From NCBI GenBank assembly GCA_030710605.1, contig CP092882.1:14327677-14391676 (forward strand): a DNA stretch of 64,000 bases. The letters are read 5' to 3'. The stretch is from Cordylochernes scorpioides (Eukaryota > Arthropoda > Arachnida > Pseudoscorpiones > Chernetidae). The first letter of the stretch is position 1. Every line of letters begins with the position of its first letter. The translations under genes were made by a program, and so were the position numbers. The notes beneath the pieces are model-generated. The model saw only the letters and a program-made list of their open reading frames with translations, was not told the DNA's origin and did not search any database. Below, in pieces: positions 10,476 to 21,482 of this stretch.

Positions 10476-11126
10476 TATATTTTAAAAGCGTTGTCTTGGG
10501 TGGTCGCTATAGACAGGGTGGTCTGTATAGACAGGTGTATGTATCACACAGCCGATAACAGGGTTGACAGGTGGATGTAACACACTGCTGATAACAGGGT
10601 TGTCTAGAGGGGGCAGGGAGGACACATGTTCGCCGGCAGCCAATGGGCGCGCATTCTATCCGTGAGCTTCAGACAGAATAAGGCAATTATATAAGTAGAT
10701 TGACGTTTTGAAAAATATATATCAATTATTTTTTAGAGAATTCTTCCAATTGATATTTGAATTGAAATATGTTTATCTGTTCATACTTCCTATCTATCAG
10801 CATATCAAAGATTTCCGCCAGGAAAAACACACTTTGTTTATTTTGATATGTTTAGCACAAAATCACGTGATGTCTTCTCACACGCCAGTCAGCGAGCTGT
10901 TCTTTCTAATTATCTTCTCCGTGGCCAACAATTCTATATACAGTTACGAGCGTCATGCGTTCTTAATGATTCTTCATCTCTGTCACCGTTTGCTTTTTTT
11001 TTTTGGAATGGCGCTCTCCTATTGGTTGGCTACGATCACGCCACCTTTGCCCCCCCCCCCCCCCCCATCATGCCCCCCCCCACTCGCTTTTTGGTTTTTG
11101 TAACTATTGTGTTGGAGCGGGTCGCT
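10476..11126. other. unassigned; includes poly-C tract
   Basis: No gene seen. A short ggtcgctatagacagg / ggtctgtatagacagg repeat at 10,500-10,540 recalls the inner part of the MITE at 40,142. A nearly pure C tract covers 11,050-11,083. The frames open across it are low-complexity and not convincing. Confidence 0.5.
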
Positions 11127-11273
11127 CCTTAAATAAATGCATATATTAGTTAATAACTAAATGGAATCCTCTCTTTCTTTTTCCCAGTAAGAGACGCCTA
11201 CGGAAGCCATGAGTACATAGACAGATAAAGCACATAGGCTATAGTTATTAACTAATATATGCATTTATTTAAG
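11127..11273. repeat. 32-bp perfect inverted repeat enclosing an LTR scrap
   Basis: Arms at 11,127-11,158 and 11,242-11,273 (starting CCTTAAATAAATGCATA) are perfect reverse complements. The interior holds 11,163-11,208, a diverged copy of the last 45 bp of the LTR of element 1. It could be a foldback element that captured LTR sequence. Confidence 0.65.
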
Positions 11274-11369
11274 GCGCCAATTTATAATTATAACAAAAAG
11301 TATTTGAATAAAAACATTCAATCGGGTAAAACACGGGCGTTAATGATCCAACAGGTCCACGTGTCTAAA

Positions 11370-11404
11370 TTAAAACACGGGAGATGCCCGGGTCATTCGG
11401 CTAG
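11370..11404 (+). mobile_element. Helitron-like 3' terminus, degenerate
   Basis: ATGCCCGGGTCATTCGGCTAG followed by T, the same layout as the terminus at 36,770-36,809 with a weakened hairpin. Confidence 0.45.
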
Positions 11405-11424
11405 TATATACATATACAACAATA

Positions 11425-11667
11425 CCTCGCTTTGCGTTTTTTTCGAAGTTGCGTCGCTGCTTAAATTTTACTGATTTTCACTGTGCGTCGTTAGATTTTC
11501 GAAGTTGCGTTGTTTTGGATTCGAGTCTTTAATATTTTTTTGAAAATATTTTCCCTAAAATATGGCAACACCTTTGTTTTTGATTGCGCCTTCACATATT
11601 TTCACTTTGGGTCGTTTCAATTTGCGTCGTGGTTTTTTTTGGAACGTAACCCCGACGCAAAGCGAGG
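11425..11667. mobile_element. MITE with CCTCGCTTTGCG termini
   Basis: 243 bp with inverted ends CCTCGCTTTGCG / CGCAAAGCGAGG flanked on both sides by TA. The TA duplication fits mobilisation by a Tc1/mariner-superfamily transposase. A second, inverted copy is at 38,467-38,704. No protein encoded. Confidence 0.75.
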
Positions 11668-11819
11668 TATGGGTGTAACTATAAAATTCTGCATATGTCG
11701 ATATCTAAAATAAAAAAAAATATAAATTAGACTTGAAAATATGCACATGAGTCTATGCCTACTGTGACAATTACCATTAATAATTAGTAATATATTAGTA
11801 AGGGAAGTAGAAAATGTTT

Positions 11820-12010
11820 AATTTCAAAAAGAATCTTAAATAGTTTCGAATTTTCATAACAGATGGCGCGCTAGTGAATCATAATTTAGAACTTTAATCA
11901 TGACAATTAACATTTTTAAGAGAATATTCTTATAATAATTTGAATCAAACGCGTCTAAAATAGTTTTAATTTTCCATAATAGATGGCACGATAATGCATC
12001 ATAAGACAAT
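11820..12010. repeat. MITE family 2 terminal fragments
   Basis: Two terminal pieces, tagtttcgaattttcataacagatggcgcgc near 11,840-11,872 and a relative near 11,955-11,990. Only the outer end of the family is present. Confidence 0.45.
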
Positions 12011-12135
12011 ATTTGTTGTAGAAACCTTCACTCCGGTATATTCAAGGCGAAGCCTTGTCAATCAGCTAGCAATTTAGAGTTATAGGTACATCCCTTGTAC
12101 ATCTCTCTTCTCATTAATTGAACAGAAGCATATAT

Positions 12136-12336
12136 TGCCACGTGGAAAATTAGGTAATACAAACTTCAGGATAACACAGCAATTTATTTAAGATAAGAAC
12201 AAACTATGAAAGATAAACAAAAGATAAGGAATGAGGGAAGTTTACAGAGTAGTAAAATATAAACATAAAAAAATGATACTCTGTCAATACTAATGTAAAA
12301 TAATAAATGCTTGTAAAATAATAAATACTCGCTACA
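12136..12336 (-). mobile_element. solo LTR (TGTAACA...CCACGTGGCA family)
   Basis: 201 bp flanked by ATAT on each side (12,132-12,135 and 12,337-12,340). On the minus strand it starts TGTAGC and ends CCACGTGGCA. It matches the LTRs of the miniature element at 29,584-30,321. Solo LTRs arise by recombination between the two LTRs of an integrated copy. Confidence 0.8.
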
Positions 12337-12339
12337 ATA

Positions 12340-12860
12340 TATATATGTTATATTAAAATATTATTTTATTTAAAATTATTAGATAATAAAAAGACATATA
12401 TTGGATTTAATAAAATATTTATTTTTGATAGATTAAATCTTTTATTAAATCCAATATATGCCTTTTTATCATCTAATGAATTAAATATGGTTTGCTCTAT
12501 TTTCAAAATTTAAAATTATATTTCATAGATTCAAATACTCTGCTAAATCGACCGCCAGAGGTCACGCTTCCCCTATAAAAACTAATTGTTGTTTTTCCCT
12601 GATGACCAGCTCAAAACCTTTGTACATTATGTAAATAAGTATTTCATTTTTTTTATTCTTACGCCTTAAGCCAGGCAGTACTTTTATCAAATTATGTTTT
12701 TATATATATTCCTTAAGCTCAAATAAAGAAATCTCCGATCAAAACCATTTTTATTATTATACTTTCAAGATTTTAACCACGACTGCATTATACCATAGCA
12801 TAATCCTCAAGATAATCAAAATCAGCAGAAAATCATTTTTTACAAAATATATATCCATGG
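12340..12860 (-). repeat. interspersed repeat family A, copy 2, with nested palindrome
   Basis: Inverted relative to 9,690-10,090. At 12,383-12,480 it contains a palindrome with arms of about 40 bp (catatattggatttaataaa and its complement). The catatattgga ends resemble the repeat at 40,340 and 49,570. Bases 12,870-13,600 have no recognisable gene; 13,020-13,160 is a GC-richer unique stretch of unknown nature. Confidence 0.55.
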
Positions 12861-13604
12861 TAGAGAGGGTACATCATCAATTGAACAGAAGAATTAAGAA
12901 ATGTTGAGATATCCAGTTTCCAAAACCAAGTCCTTAGAGACTTTATATCCTATAAACCTTGGATATTAGACATCTATATTCAATTAAGAAAACGACAAAG
13001 AGACAAAAAAAAAAAGGGTGACGAAAGGAGATCCCTCATGGCGTTAGGTCCGGGGAACAAGCCGAGTTCCATTTCCTGTCGGTGTTAATCTCCGGAAATC
13101 CGCTCCAGATGGCCAATAGCATTCGAGAATAGCACCAAACTCCCATTGGTCGACAAATCACACGTTAGGAATCAGAATATTGTTTTATCAACGCCATCTC
13201 TAGGTTGAAAAAGTAATCATTTCTCTCTATTCAGAAATATCATAGCCAATCTGAGCCTTTAGTATATCATTTGTTTTCCGTTTTGCCCACTTTATACCAT
13301 ATGCCATATTTTACTAATTTACATATCTACTAACATGGTAACCTACTGTTATATAAAGAACAGCTATCTTATCAGACAAAAATACCTATTTTTATATTTC
13401 CAGTTCTTTAATACAATTTATATTAGAGCTGTCAAGAAGCAGTATCAATAGAAACTCTTAACTAGCATTCGTTAACTACACATTATTTTAACCATTGCTA
13501 TATATAAAAATAGGTATTAATTATGCAAATCTAAGATATGCAAATATTATATTCATATAATTGTTTATAATAGATCAACATATATATATATATATATACA
13601 AAGC

Positions 13605-13826
13605 AATAACGCGCCATCTATATATGACAAATGAAAACATTAAGACGCGAATGTTTCTTTTCACAAATAAATCAAACTTCTACTGTCCTTATTGAGGTGA
13701 AGAAATATTGGGAGGGGGGCTTGGCTCATCAGTAGTGAACCCTCCCAGCAGTTTCACCAATTTAATCCACCAGACCGCTTCTTTAGAGCTCTAATACTGT
13801 TTAGGGTCATTCTGCTTTTATATTTA
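13605..13826 (+). mobile_element. MITE family 2 copy, TTGG subtype
   Basis: Begins gcgccatctatatatg, carries gacgcgaatgtttctttt, the GGGAGGG block, GGCTTGGCTCATCAG and GTTTCACCAA. It is abruptly joined to the (TTTA)n 3' tail of the LINE that follows. Confidence 0.6.
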
Positions 13827-15790
13827 TTTATTTATTTCAATTCAAAACGCTATGTCACCCTAGGGACACTTGCGCTAAATGTACATACAAATATAACAAA
13901 GAAAATATTCAACATGGAAAGATACACAGAAAGTTACTTAGAAAGATTCATAAATATTATTTACATATATAGAGATATTCTTTGAATTTTATTTACAGTT
14001 ACATCATTAAATTTAAAATATATACATATATACACACACATACACCTATATATTGTTTACAACCATATAATATGTCCCATATTTCCTTGAGATCGTTACA
14101 TCAAAGACCATTTTTCTTAATGAAATCCAAAATATATTTACAAAGGAAATTAAATTTTATATATGTGTCCTTATTTGAAATTAAATCAATAGGGCCTAAA
14201 GCTATTAAATCGTTGTTGACTCTGTAATCTTGAAAGACAGGGCACTCTAGCAAGAGATGTATTGAAGTTTGTTCCCCCAATCCACAGAAACATGTCGAAT
14301 CTTGCACAGCCTGAATTTTCTTAAGAAAAAACCTGAAATTTCCATGATCTGTGATAAATTGTGAATTATAATAGTTTGGTCGAAAATATTTCGGAATTTC
14401 ATAAGGAAAGAAACTTTGAAATGTTTGATTAGTATTCTTTTTCATTAAATTAATCCTTGATATAATGAAATCTTTGAGTATAACTGGAATATACAAATCA
14501 TAAAATTGTTTATCTTCTGTTGATAAATTATTCAACTCATAACCTATAATTCTAGATTTCATATAATAAGTGATCAAAGGAATATTGGCTAAGGTGTGAA
14601 CACAGTTATAACTGGTTGTTTTATATGTTTGGGTACACCATAGCAGAATTTGATATTGCATTGAGTTCAGTTTGTACTTATATTTTTTGCTAATAAATTG
14701 AAACCATATTTCTGTTCCGTAAGTTAACGTTGGTCTTATTATAGATTTATAAAGTGTAAGCCTTTTTTGGGTGCTAAGACCCCAAGATTTTCCACATATT
14801 GAAAAAAGAAGGCTTTTTAATCTTTGGGTTTTGTTTAGTATAATGTTAAGGTGAGGGCCAAAATTCAATTTGTTTTTCCATCTATGATTCGCAATCGTAA
14901 TTCCAAGAATTTTAATTTCTTCTACGGGCACAATAATATTGTCTCTAAAATTAATTGAAATTTTGTCTTTATTGTGCAAGTGTAAAATACTAGTTTGATC
15001 AAGATTGATATTTAGCTTATTATCATTACACCATTGATCTATCTTTTCCAAATTAAACTCAATAGACTTTTTTAGATTTGTTAACCCATTATTCCAACAT
15101 ATAATAGTTACATCATCAGCATAGCAAATGATTTCAGAGTTTGGTGATTGCAAATTAGTTAGCAGATCATTTAAATATATCAGCCATAACAACGGAGACA
15201 ATGGTCCACCCTGAGGACAGCCCTTTGTTAATATCTTTGAAACTTTCATATTATTATACTTGAAAATCGTTTTTCTATTTTTCAAAAAAGAACGTAAAAT
15301 TTTGATCAATTCAACTGGTAAATTGTCTTCGTCTAATATTTTAAACAAGGCTGGCCACCATGTATTATCAAACGCTCCTTGTATATCAATTGCAATCAGC
15401 GTAACTAGTTGTTTCTGTCTGTGTTCCATTATGATCTTTGTGATTTCTTTCAAACAGGTTGTTGTTGACTTATTCTTCAAGAAACCATGTTGTCTGGGGC
15501 TAAGGAGATCATTTTTTTCAAAGTATTCGTATATTTTAGTTTTCAAAATTTTTTCTAATATTTTTGATAAGTTAGAAATTAATGAAATAGGTCAATAACT
15601 CTTTACTAATTCTAAATTCGTTTTGTGAGGTTTTGAAATTATCCTGAGAGCTGCCTCTTTCCATCTATCTGGATAATATCCGAAGTGAATGCATTTATTA
15701 AATAAATCGCATAATAATGGAAAAATTTTGGAAGGGCACTTTTGATCATGTTATTACTTATACTGTCAACCCAAGGGGCTTTTTTGATGT
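13827..15790 (-). mobile_element. R1-like LINE, 5'-truncated
   Basis: Non-LTR retrotransposon on the minus strand, about 2 kb. It contains the RT and C-terminal part of ORF2, a 3' UTR containing agcgcaagtgtccctagggt, and a (AAAT)n tail. The endonuclease and ORF1 are missing. It is the longest of three copies in the window (others 8,795-9,160 and 40,680-41,090). Confidence 0.85.
14101..15770 (-). pseudogene. LINE reverse transcriptase (ORF2 fragment)
   Basis: An uninterrupted minus-strand frame from about 15,591 down to 14,101 encodes RT: IDIQGAFDNTWW, then GCPQGGPLSPLLW, then the catalytic CYADDVTI. After these comes a thumb/C-terminal region with ARLY-like RLTLYKSIIRPTLTYG and the C-terminal CFCGLGEQTSIHLLLECP cysteine/histidine cluster typical of this LINE group. 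Upstream the same protein continues but with a TGA at 15,592-15,594 inside the conserved Y-R-P-I-S block, where Arg is expected (one transition from CGA). There is also a frameshift near 15,725. No Met start is present for the surviving frame, so it is a broken fragment. The R1 clade is my reading of the motifs; a related jockey-group clade is possible. Confidence 0.85.
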
Positions 15791-15880
15791 CTATGTCTAT
15801 TTATATGCTACACTGAAGGATGGAATCTTAGAAATGTTATTTAAGAAAACTATGGATATAAGATTTTAGGACAGTAGAGT
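15790..15880 (+). repeat. MITE family 2 internal fragment
   Basis: tatatgctacactgaaggatggaatcttagaa matches the inner part of the copies at 49,300 and 51,340. It abuts the truncated 5' end of the LINE, so the LINE may have inserted into a MITE copy. Confidence 0.45.
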
Positions 15881-15899
15881 TATTAATTTGATTTGATGA

Positions 15900-17225
15900 T
15901 AATTTAAATGTAATTGCTGGAGATAAAGCTGCTGAAGAGAAACTGAAGAATTGGATTGACGGATTGGTTAAGAAATATGGCATCACTGGACGCAAAGACT
16001 TACTGAAGATCAGAGAAGCTGAAGATGAAGGAGAATTGGAATTGAAGGACTGGATGAGAAGCATGGAATCATTGGACGAAAGAACCTGATGTAGAGAAAC
16101 TGTAGAAGAAAATTTAGACTTAAGAAGTGTGAGAAGCATTGCATCACTGGACGCAAAGTCCTACTGAAGATCAGAGAAACTGAAGAGGAAGAATTAGATT
16201 GGTGGACTGGATGACAAGCATCCCAACATTGGATGAAGGACCTAAAAAGATCATAGAAACTGAAGAAAAAGAACTGGACTGATGGAATAGTTGAGAAGCA
16301 TGAAAACACTGAACACAAGGACCTACTGAAGATCAGAGAAACTGAAGAGGAAGAATTAGATTGGTGGACTGGATGAGAAACATGGCAACATTGGACTCAA
16401 AGACCTACTGAAGATCAGAGAAACTGAAGAGGAAGAATTAGATTGGAGGACTGGATGAGAAGCATCACAACACAGGATGAAGGACCTAAAAGATCATAGA
16501 AACTGAAGAAAAAGAACTGGACTGATGGAATAGTTGAGAAGCATGGAAACACTGACTTGCTGAAGATCAGAGCAACTGAAGAGGAAGAATTGGATTAGTG
16601 GACTGGATGAGAAACATCGCAACACAGGACGCAAGGACATGACAACGATCAGAGAAACTGTAGAATAATAAGAAGAATTGAACTGATGAACAAGTTAAGA
16701 AGAATTACAGCACTGGACGAAAGGACCTGACAAAGAGCAGATAAATTGAAGAAGAATTAAACTGATGGACTAGTTAAGAAGCAGGAAAACACTGGACAAA
16801 AAGACCCACTGAAGATCAAAGAAACAAAGGAATAATTAGGCTGATTGACTGGTTGATAAGCATAACAACATTGGACTCAAGAACCTGCTAAAGAACAGAG
16901 TAATTGAAGAAGAATTAGACTGATGGACTAGTTAAGAAGCAGGAAAACACTGGACAAAATAACCCACTGAAGATCCGAGAAACAAAGGAATAATTAGGCT
17001 GATTGACTGGATGAGAAGCATGGAAACACTGAACACAAGGACTTGCTGAAGATCAGAGAAACTGAAGAGGAAGAATTGGATTAGTGGACTGGATGAGAAA
17101 CATCGCAACACAGGACGCAAGGGCATGCTAAAGATCAGAGAAAATAAAGAAGAATTGACCTGATGAACTGAATGAGAAACATAACAGCACTGGACGAAAG
17201 GACTTGCTGAATATCATATAAACTG
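15900..17225 (+). repeat. degenerate ~82-bp minisatellite
   Basis: About 14-16 diverged units with tgaagatcagagaaactg, gaagaagaattggattg and gactggatgagaagcat blocks. Adjacent well-preserved units near 16,323 and 16,405 are 82 bp apart. The first units (about 15,905-16,090) are open in one plus frame for some 58 codons with a charged, helical-looking product, but later units are full of stops and the period is not a multiple of three. It may derive from a repeat-containing coding sequence; I recognise none. Confidence 0.7.
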
Positions 17226-19106
17226 ACAAAGAATGTCCAATATCATTTAGGGGGAATCCCTTATTTAAACGGCTTTAGAGAGAGACTATTCTCTGTTGAG
17301 AAGACCCAGAAATTGAGACGGTAAAATAAGGCAGAAAATAAGAAGGAAAAAGGAGAGGAAAATGTCAAACCATTTAATAGACGTTGACATGTGGGAAATG
17401 ACCAGTTTGACAGCTATAATAGGCTTAACCCTTGTCACACGCTTGTGACATTAACCCTGTCGCCAGACTTACAAACGTTATCTACATAGAAACAGCTATG
17501 CAAATTTATTTAATTCAGTTTACTTGGCGCGCGAGTTATCAATGATATTAAATTAAAAGATTAAATTAGGTTTGAACAAATAGTGTATATATTTAAGGCA
17601 TATTTTTCTATTTACCCCCTTTATATCCTCTGCTAAACTGCTAAAGAGTCTGGCATGCTTATTTTAAATATTTTCTTGGACTATTGTAGTTTTTTGGAAG
17701 TCAGGAATATGATTTTTTTGACAGCATATTCTACTAAAAGGGATGTTTGGTTATAGTTTTTTTAAGTCTGATTGGTGTTCTTTTATTCGTCCCTCTGAAT
17801 TTAATAAATCTATAATTTAGGATTGGCTGTAGTTGTTGATCTCTTTGTAGAACTGACAATCGTCTGCTTATAAAGAGTACGTCATTTCATATTTGCATAA
17901 AACATTCTTTATATCCAAAAGATTAAACAAAAGGTTCTTCTGTTTGTTTTGTTACATAATTAGCGACAAAATGAATTTACATATTTTCCCTTTTAATACA
18001 GCGAAAATATATAAAAATGTTTAAAATCTTTCACCCTTTAGATTACACAATATTAATTTTAATGAAACAAATTTAATAGGATAACAAAAATAATGAAAAT
18101 ATCCATTTTTAACAAGGTGGTTAGATAATTGCTTTTAAATTAAAATTTTTCCAAACGACTTCTTTAAAATGAATGTCGTTTTCTCTGTTACATATGTCAG
18201 CTAATTATTTTAGCAATGTATTTCTTTAATAAAATATTAAAATCTTTCAATTTAATAAACACGCGCGCGCGCGCAATAAAATTGTATTCTATATTTTCTT
18301 ATATAAAAGCAAATACAGAGTGATTTAATTGGTTTCCACGCTTCATGTCAACTTTCTAAATTGAAGGCGCCTTTTGTATAGGTCATTTTATGGCTTGTGG
18401 TCAAATTCCAAAAAAATAAAAAACATTTTTATTTGTATAATACACTGCGGCTTGTGATTGTAAAACAACACTTGAAGTTACACCGCATGAGTTTCTTTTC
18501 AATGAAAAATTAAAATTTTATTTCAAGGTGAAATATTGACTATTTCTAACCTTTTTGGATGAGGTATGAAAGGGTGAATTATGAAGAGTAATGATGAGAT
18601 TTGTACTCATTGGAATTATATTTTTAAAATATCGTTGATATAGCTCTTCACAAGAGACATTTTATGAAATTTCAAAATGTTGAAATGAAATAGAGGAAAT
18701 TATATAGCTCAAATAGCCTTTGAAAAATAAATTGGATTAATTTTTAGGTTAAGGTGAAAAATATATTTCAATAATACGAATTTAGATTTAATGACATAAA
18801 TTTAAAAACTATCCATATGAAGATATAATTTTATTTTTAATTCGCAATTATAATAGAGCCTTTTATTAAATTAACAGAATCTTGTATCATCATATTTTTG
18901 TATAATCTTGATGTATTTTAAATAAAATATCAGAAAAGATATCTGAAAAAATGCTTTATCTACATATATTACAAGTAGATACGAATATCTATAATTAATC
19001 ACTATAATTATATTTAAATGATATAATTTATATATATATCTTCTGCTATAAATAACGGAATTCTTTAACATTCGTCTGCCTTAAAAATGTAAAGTACTAA
19101 TATTTC
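17226..19106. other. AT-rich, no gene seen
   Basis: No frame, RNA gene or repeat recognised apart from a short (CG)n tract at 18,262-18,276. Likely neutral intergenic DNA. Confidence 0.5.
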
Positions 19107-19111
19107 ATCCC

Positions 19112-19285
19112 TGTAGTATTCTGTGTTTTAAAATATATTATAGATCATCATCATAAACAATAAAATACGATGTATAATGTAAACAACGTGTTGATGTAAA
19201 AATATAAATATAAAGTGTAATAAATAATTTGTAATAATAATTTCATCTGGTGAGTAATGTTTAATTAAATAATAACTATACAACA
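19112..19285 (+). repeat. 5' LTR of element 2
   Basis: 174 bp, TG...CA ends, identical by eye to 23,542-23,715. Contains aataaa-like polyadenylation signals. Confidence 0.93.
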
Positions 19286-19352
19286 TAAATTGGCGACGAG
19301 AATTTGAAAATATAACTGTAGCCCTAAAAAAAACAAAAAAAAAAAAACAAGT

Positions 19353-21482
19353 ATGGCAGCCAACCTGACGCCACCTTTAGCCATGAAAATGAATGCAAGC
19401 AATTTATTTGCGGAATATAAGCAATGGATGGAATCCTATGCCATTTTTGAAATAGCATCTGGAATTTCAAAAAAATCGGATGAAATTAAGAGAGCAACTC
19501 TATTGCATTGTTTAGGGCCAAATGTACAGCGTATATTTTTCAACTTGCCAGATGAAAAGGAAAATTATGAACAAACTAAAATGGCTTTAGATAAATATTT
19601 CACACCTCATAAAAATGTGGTCACTGAGAGATTTAAATTTAGACAAAGAGTCCAGAAAGATGATGAATCGATCGACAACTACCTAATTTCTTTAAGAGAG
19701 CTTTCTAAATCTTGTGAATTTGGGAATTTAGAAGCTGATATGATAAGAGACCAAATAATTGAAAAATGTAACAGCAAAAAACTTAAAGAAAAAATTGTTG
19801 CAACAAGAAAATTTGACACTTCAAAAACCATTGATATTGCTAGAATGTTAGAAATTTCTAGAAAGGAAATTAGACTTCTTGAACCTCAAAATGATCAAAC
19901 ACTAAATAGAGTTCAAAATAAACCTAAAAAGTACTATAATGCTAATAATTTCAACAAAGGTAGATTCACTAATCAAGGTACCCCATCATTTTCAGGTGCC
20001 TCAAAGCCTAAATGTTATCGCTGTGGATTAGATACACATTCAGCACAAGAATGTGGTGCTAAAAAAATGACTTGTTCATATTGTAATAAATTAGGACATC
20101 TTTTTAGAGCTTGCAGGAACCGCCCAAATCAAAATAATAATAGAAACCACAAAAGTTTCAATCAAACTAAAGTTAAGACCATACAAGAAGAAAATAAGAC
20201 TGAAGTAGGTGAAAGTTCAGATGAATATACCTACTATACAGGTGCTGAAAATAAAGAAAAAGTGCAAATAGATGGTAGTGAAATAAATATGATAATTGAT
20301 ACAGGGAGTGATAGAACTTTCATAAGCTATAATAAGATGCTTGAATTATATGGCCATAAAATTATGCCAAAATTACATGACACCACCCGAACCTTTTTTG
20401 CCTATGGTCAAGATAGACCTCTTCCATGTTATGGTTATTTCAATGCTGTGATTTCTTGGAAAGAAAATTCAGTTTCAGAAGAAATTTATGTGATTGATAA
20501 AAAAGTTGAATCTTTGTTGGGAGGCAAGGCTAGTTTTGAACTAGGTATAATTAAAAGGGTAAATCATGTAAATGAATCAATGTCTACTAATATAGAAACT
20601 CTTGTTCAAGAACATGAACATCTTTTCCATGGACTTGGAACTATAAAAGGCTATAGTCATAAAGTGACATTGAAAGACAACTATAGGCCCATTGCCCAGA
20701 GATGCCGTCGTATACCTTATGCAATGGTAGAAGCAGTAAATCAAGAGCTTGATAAGATGCTAGAGAATGGAATCATTGAAGAAGTGCATCAAGGTTCTGA
20801 ATGGGTTTCTAACATAATAGTTGTTCCAAAAAGGGATAGTGAGGAAATTAGACTATGCATAGACCTTCGGGAAGTGAATAAAGCAATATTGAGAGAAAGA
20901 CATCCAATTCCTACAATTGACAATATGTTACATGCCCTTAAAGGTGCTAAAGTATTTGCAAAGCTGGATGCAAAAAAAGGGTTTTGGCAGGTTGACTTAG
21001 ACCCTCAATCAAGACCCCTTACAACTTTCATCACGCACCGTGGTTGTTACAGATTTTGTAAAGTTCCTTTTGGTCTACCAAGTGCTCCAGAGGCATATCA
21101 GAAAGGAATGGATTCAATTTTGCTTGATTTGAAAGGTGTAATTTGTTACTTGGACGATGTCGTAGTTTACGCCAAAGATAGACAAAAACTAGAAGAAAGG
21201 CTTAGAAAAGTCTTACAAAGATTTGATAAAGTAGGCATTAGGCTCAACAGGAATAAGTGCAAATTTGCCATGGAAGAATTGGATATTTTTGGTCACATTG
21301 TTAGTAGTGAAGGTATTAAACCTGATAATAGGAAAATAGAAGCAGTCTTAAATTTTCCAATACCAAAAAATATTGAGATGTTAAGGTCATTCTTAGGAAC
21401 TTGTGGGTTTTTAAGAAAATTCATACCTAATTTTTCTAAATTGGCAGAACCTCTAAATAGTTTGACTAAAAAAAAATGTTAG
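19353..21482 (+). CDS. Gag-protease-RT part of element 2 polyprotein
   Basis: Starts at ATG 19,353 after an A-rich leader. Gag carries two CCHC knuckles (CYRCGLDTHSAQEC near residue 221, then CSYCNKLGHLFRAC). Protease has MIIDTGSDRTF, catalytic Asp near 316. Reverse transcriptase shows LDAKKGFWQV, the GLPSAPEAYQ block and the catalytic YLDD near 599, then the thumb (FLGTCGFLRKFIP). Gag and Pol are fused in one frame. The frame stops at 21,480-21,482 immediately after a run of nine A (21,468-21,476), while the homologous continuation is open in another frame. One A too many is the simplest explanation. A real mutation and a homopolymer consensus error in the assembly are equally possible. Confidence 0.9.
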   Translation: MAANLTPPLAMKMNASNLFAEYKQWMESYAIFEIASGISKKSDEIKRATLLHCLGPNVQRIFFNLPDEKENYEQTKMALDKYFTPHKNVVTERFKFRQRVQKDDESIDNYLISLRELSKSCEFGNLEADMIRDQIIEKCNSKKLKEKIVATRKFDTSKTIDIARMLEISRKEIRLLEPQNDQTLNRVQNKPKKYYNANNFNKGRFTNQGTPSFSGASKPKCYRCGLDTHSAQECGAKKMTCSYCNKLGHLFRACRNRPNQNNNRNHKSFNQTKVKTIQEENKTEVGESSDEYTYYTGAENKEKVQIDGSEINMIIDTGSDRTFISYNKMLELYGHKIMPKLHDTTRTFFAYGQDRPLPCYGYFNAVISWKENSVSEEIYVIDKKVESLLGGKASFELGIIKRVNHVNESMSTNIETLVQEHEHLFHGLGTIKGYSHKVTLKDNYRPIAQRCRRIPYAMVEAVNQELDKMLENGIIEEVHQGSEWVSNIIVVPKRDSEEIRLCIDLREVNKAILRERHPIPTIDNMLHALKGAKVFAKLDAKKGFWQVDLDPQSRPLTTFITHRGCYRFCKVPFGLPSAPEAYQKGMDSILLDLKGVICYLDDVVVYAKDRQKLEERLRKVLQRFDKVGIRLNRNKCKFAMEELDIFGHIVSSEGIKPDNRKIEAVLNFPIPKNIEMLRSFLGTCGFLRKFIPNFSKLAEPLNSLTKKKC

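Noticed and set aside
10708..11132. Two overlapping plus frames of about 130 and 94 codons
   Set aside because: Low-complexity composition, Pro run from the poly-C tract, no motif and no homologous copy in the window.
12590..12625. CTGATGA in repeat family A as another hammerhead
   Set aside because: No GAAA or paired helices at the right spacing, and the motif is not conserved in the copy at 36,940.
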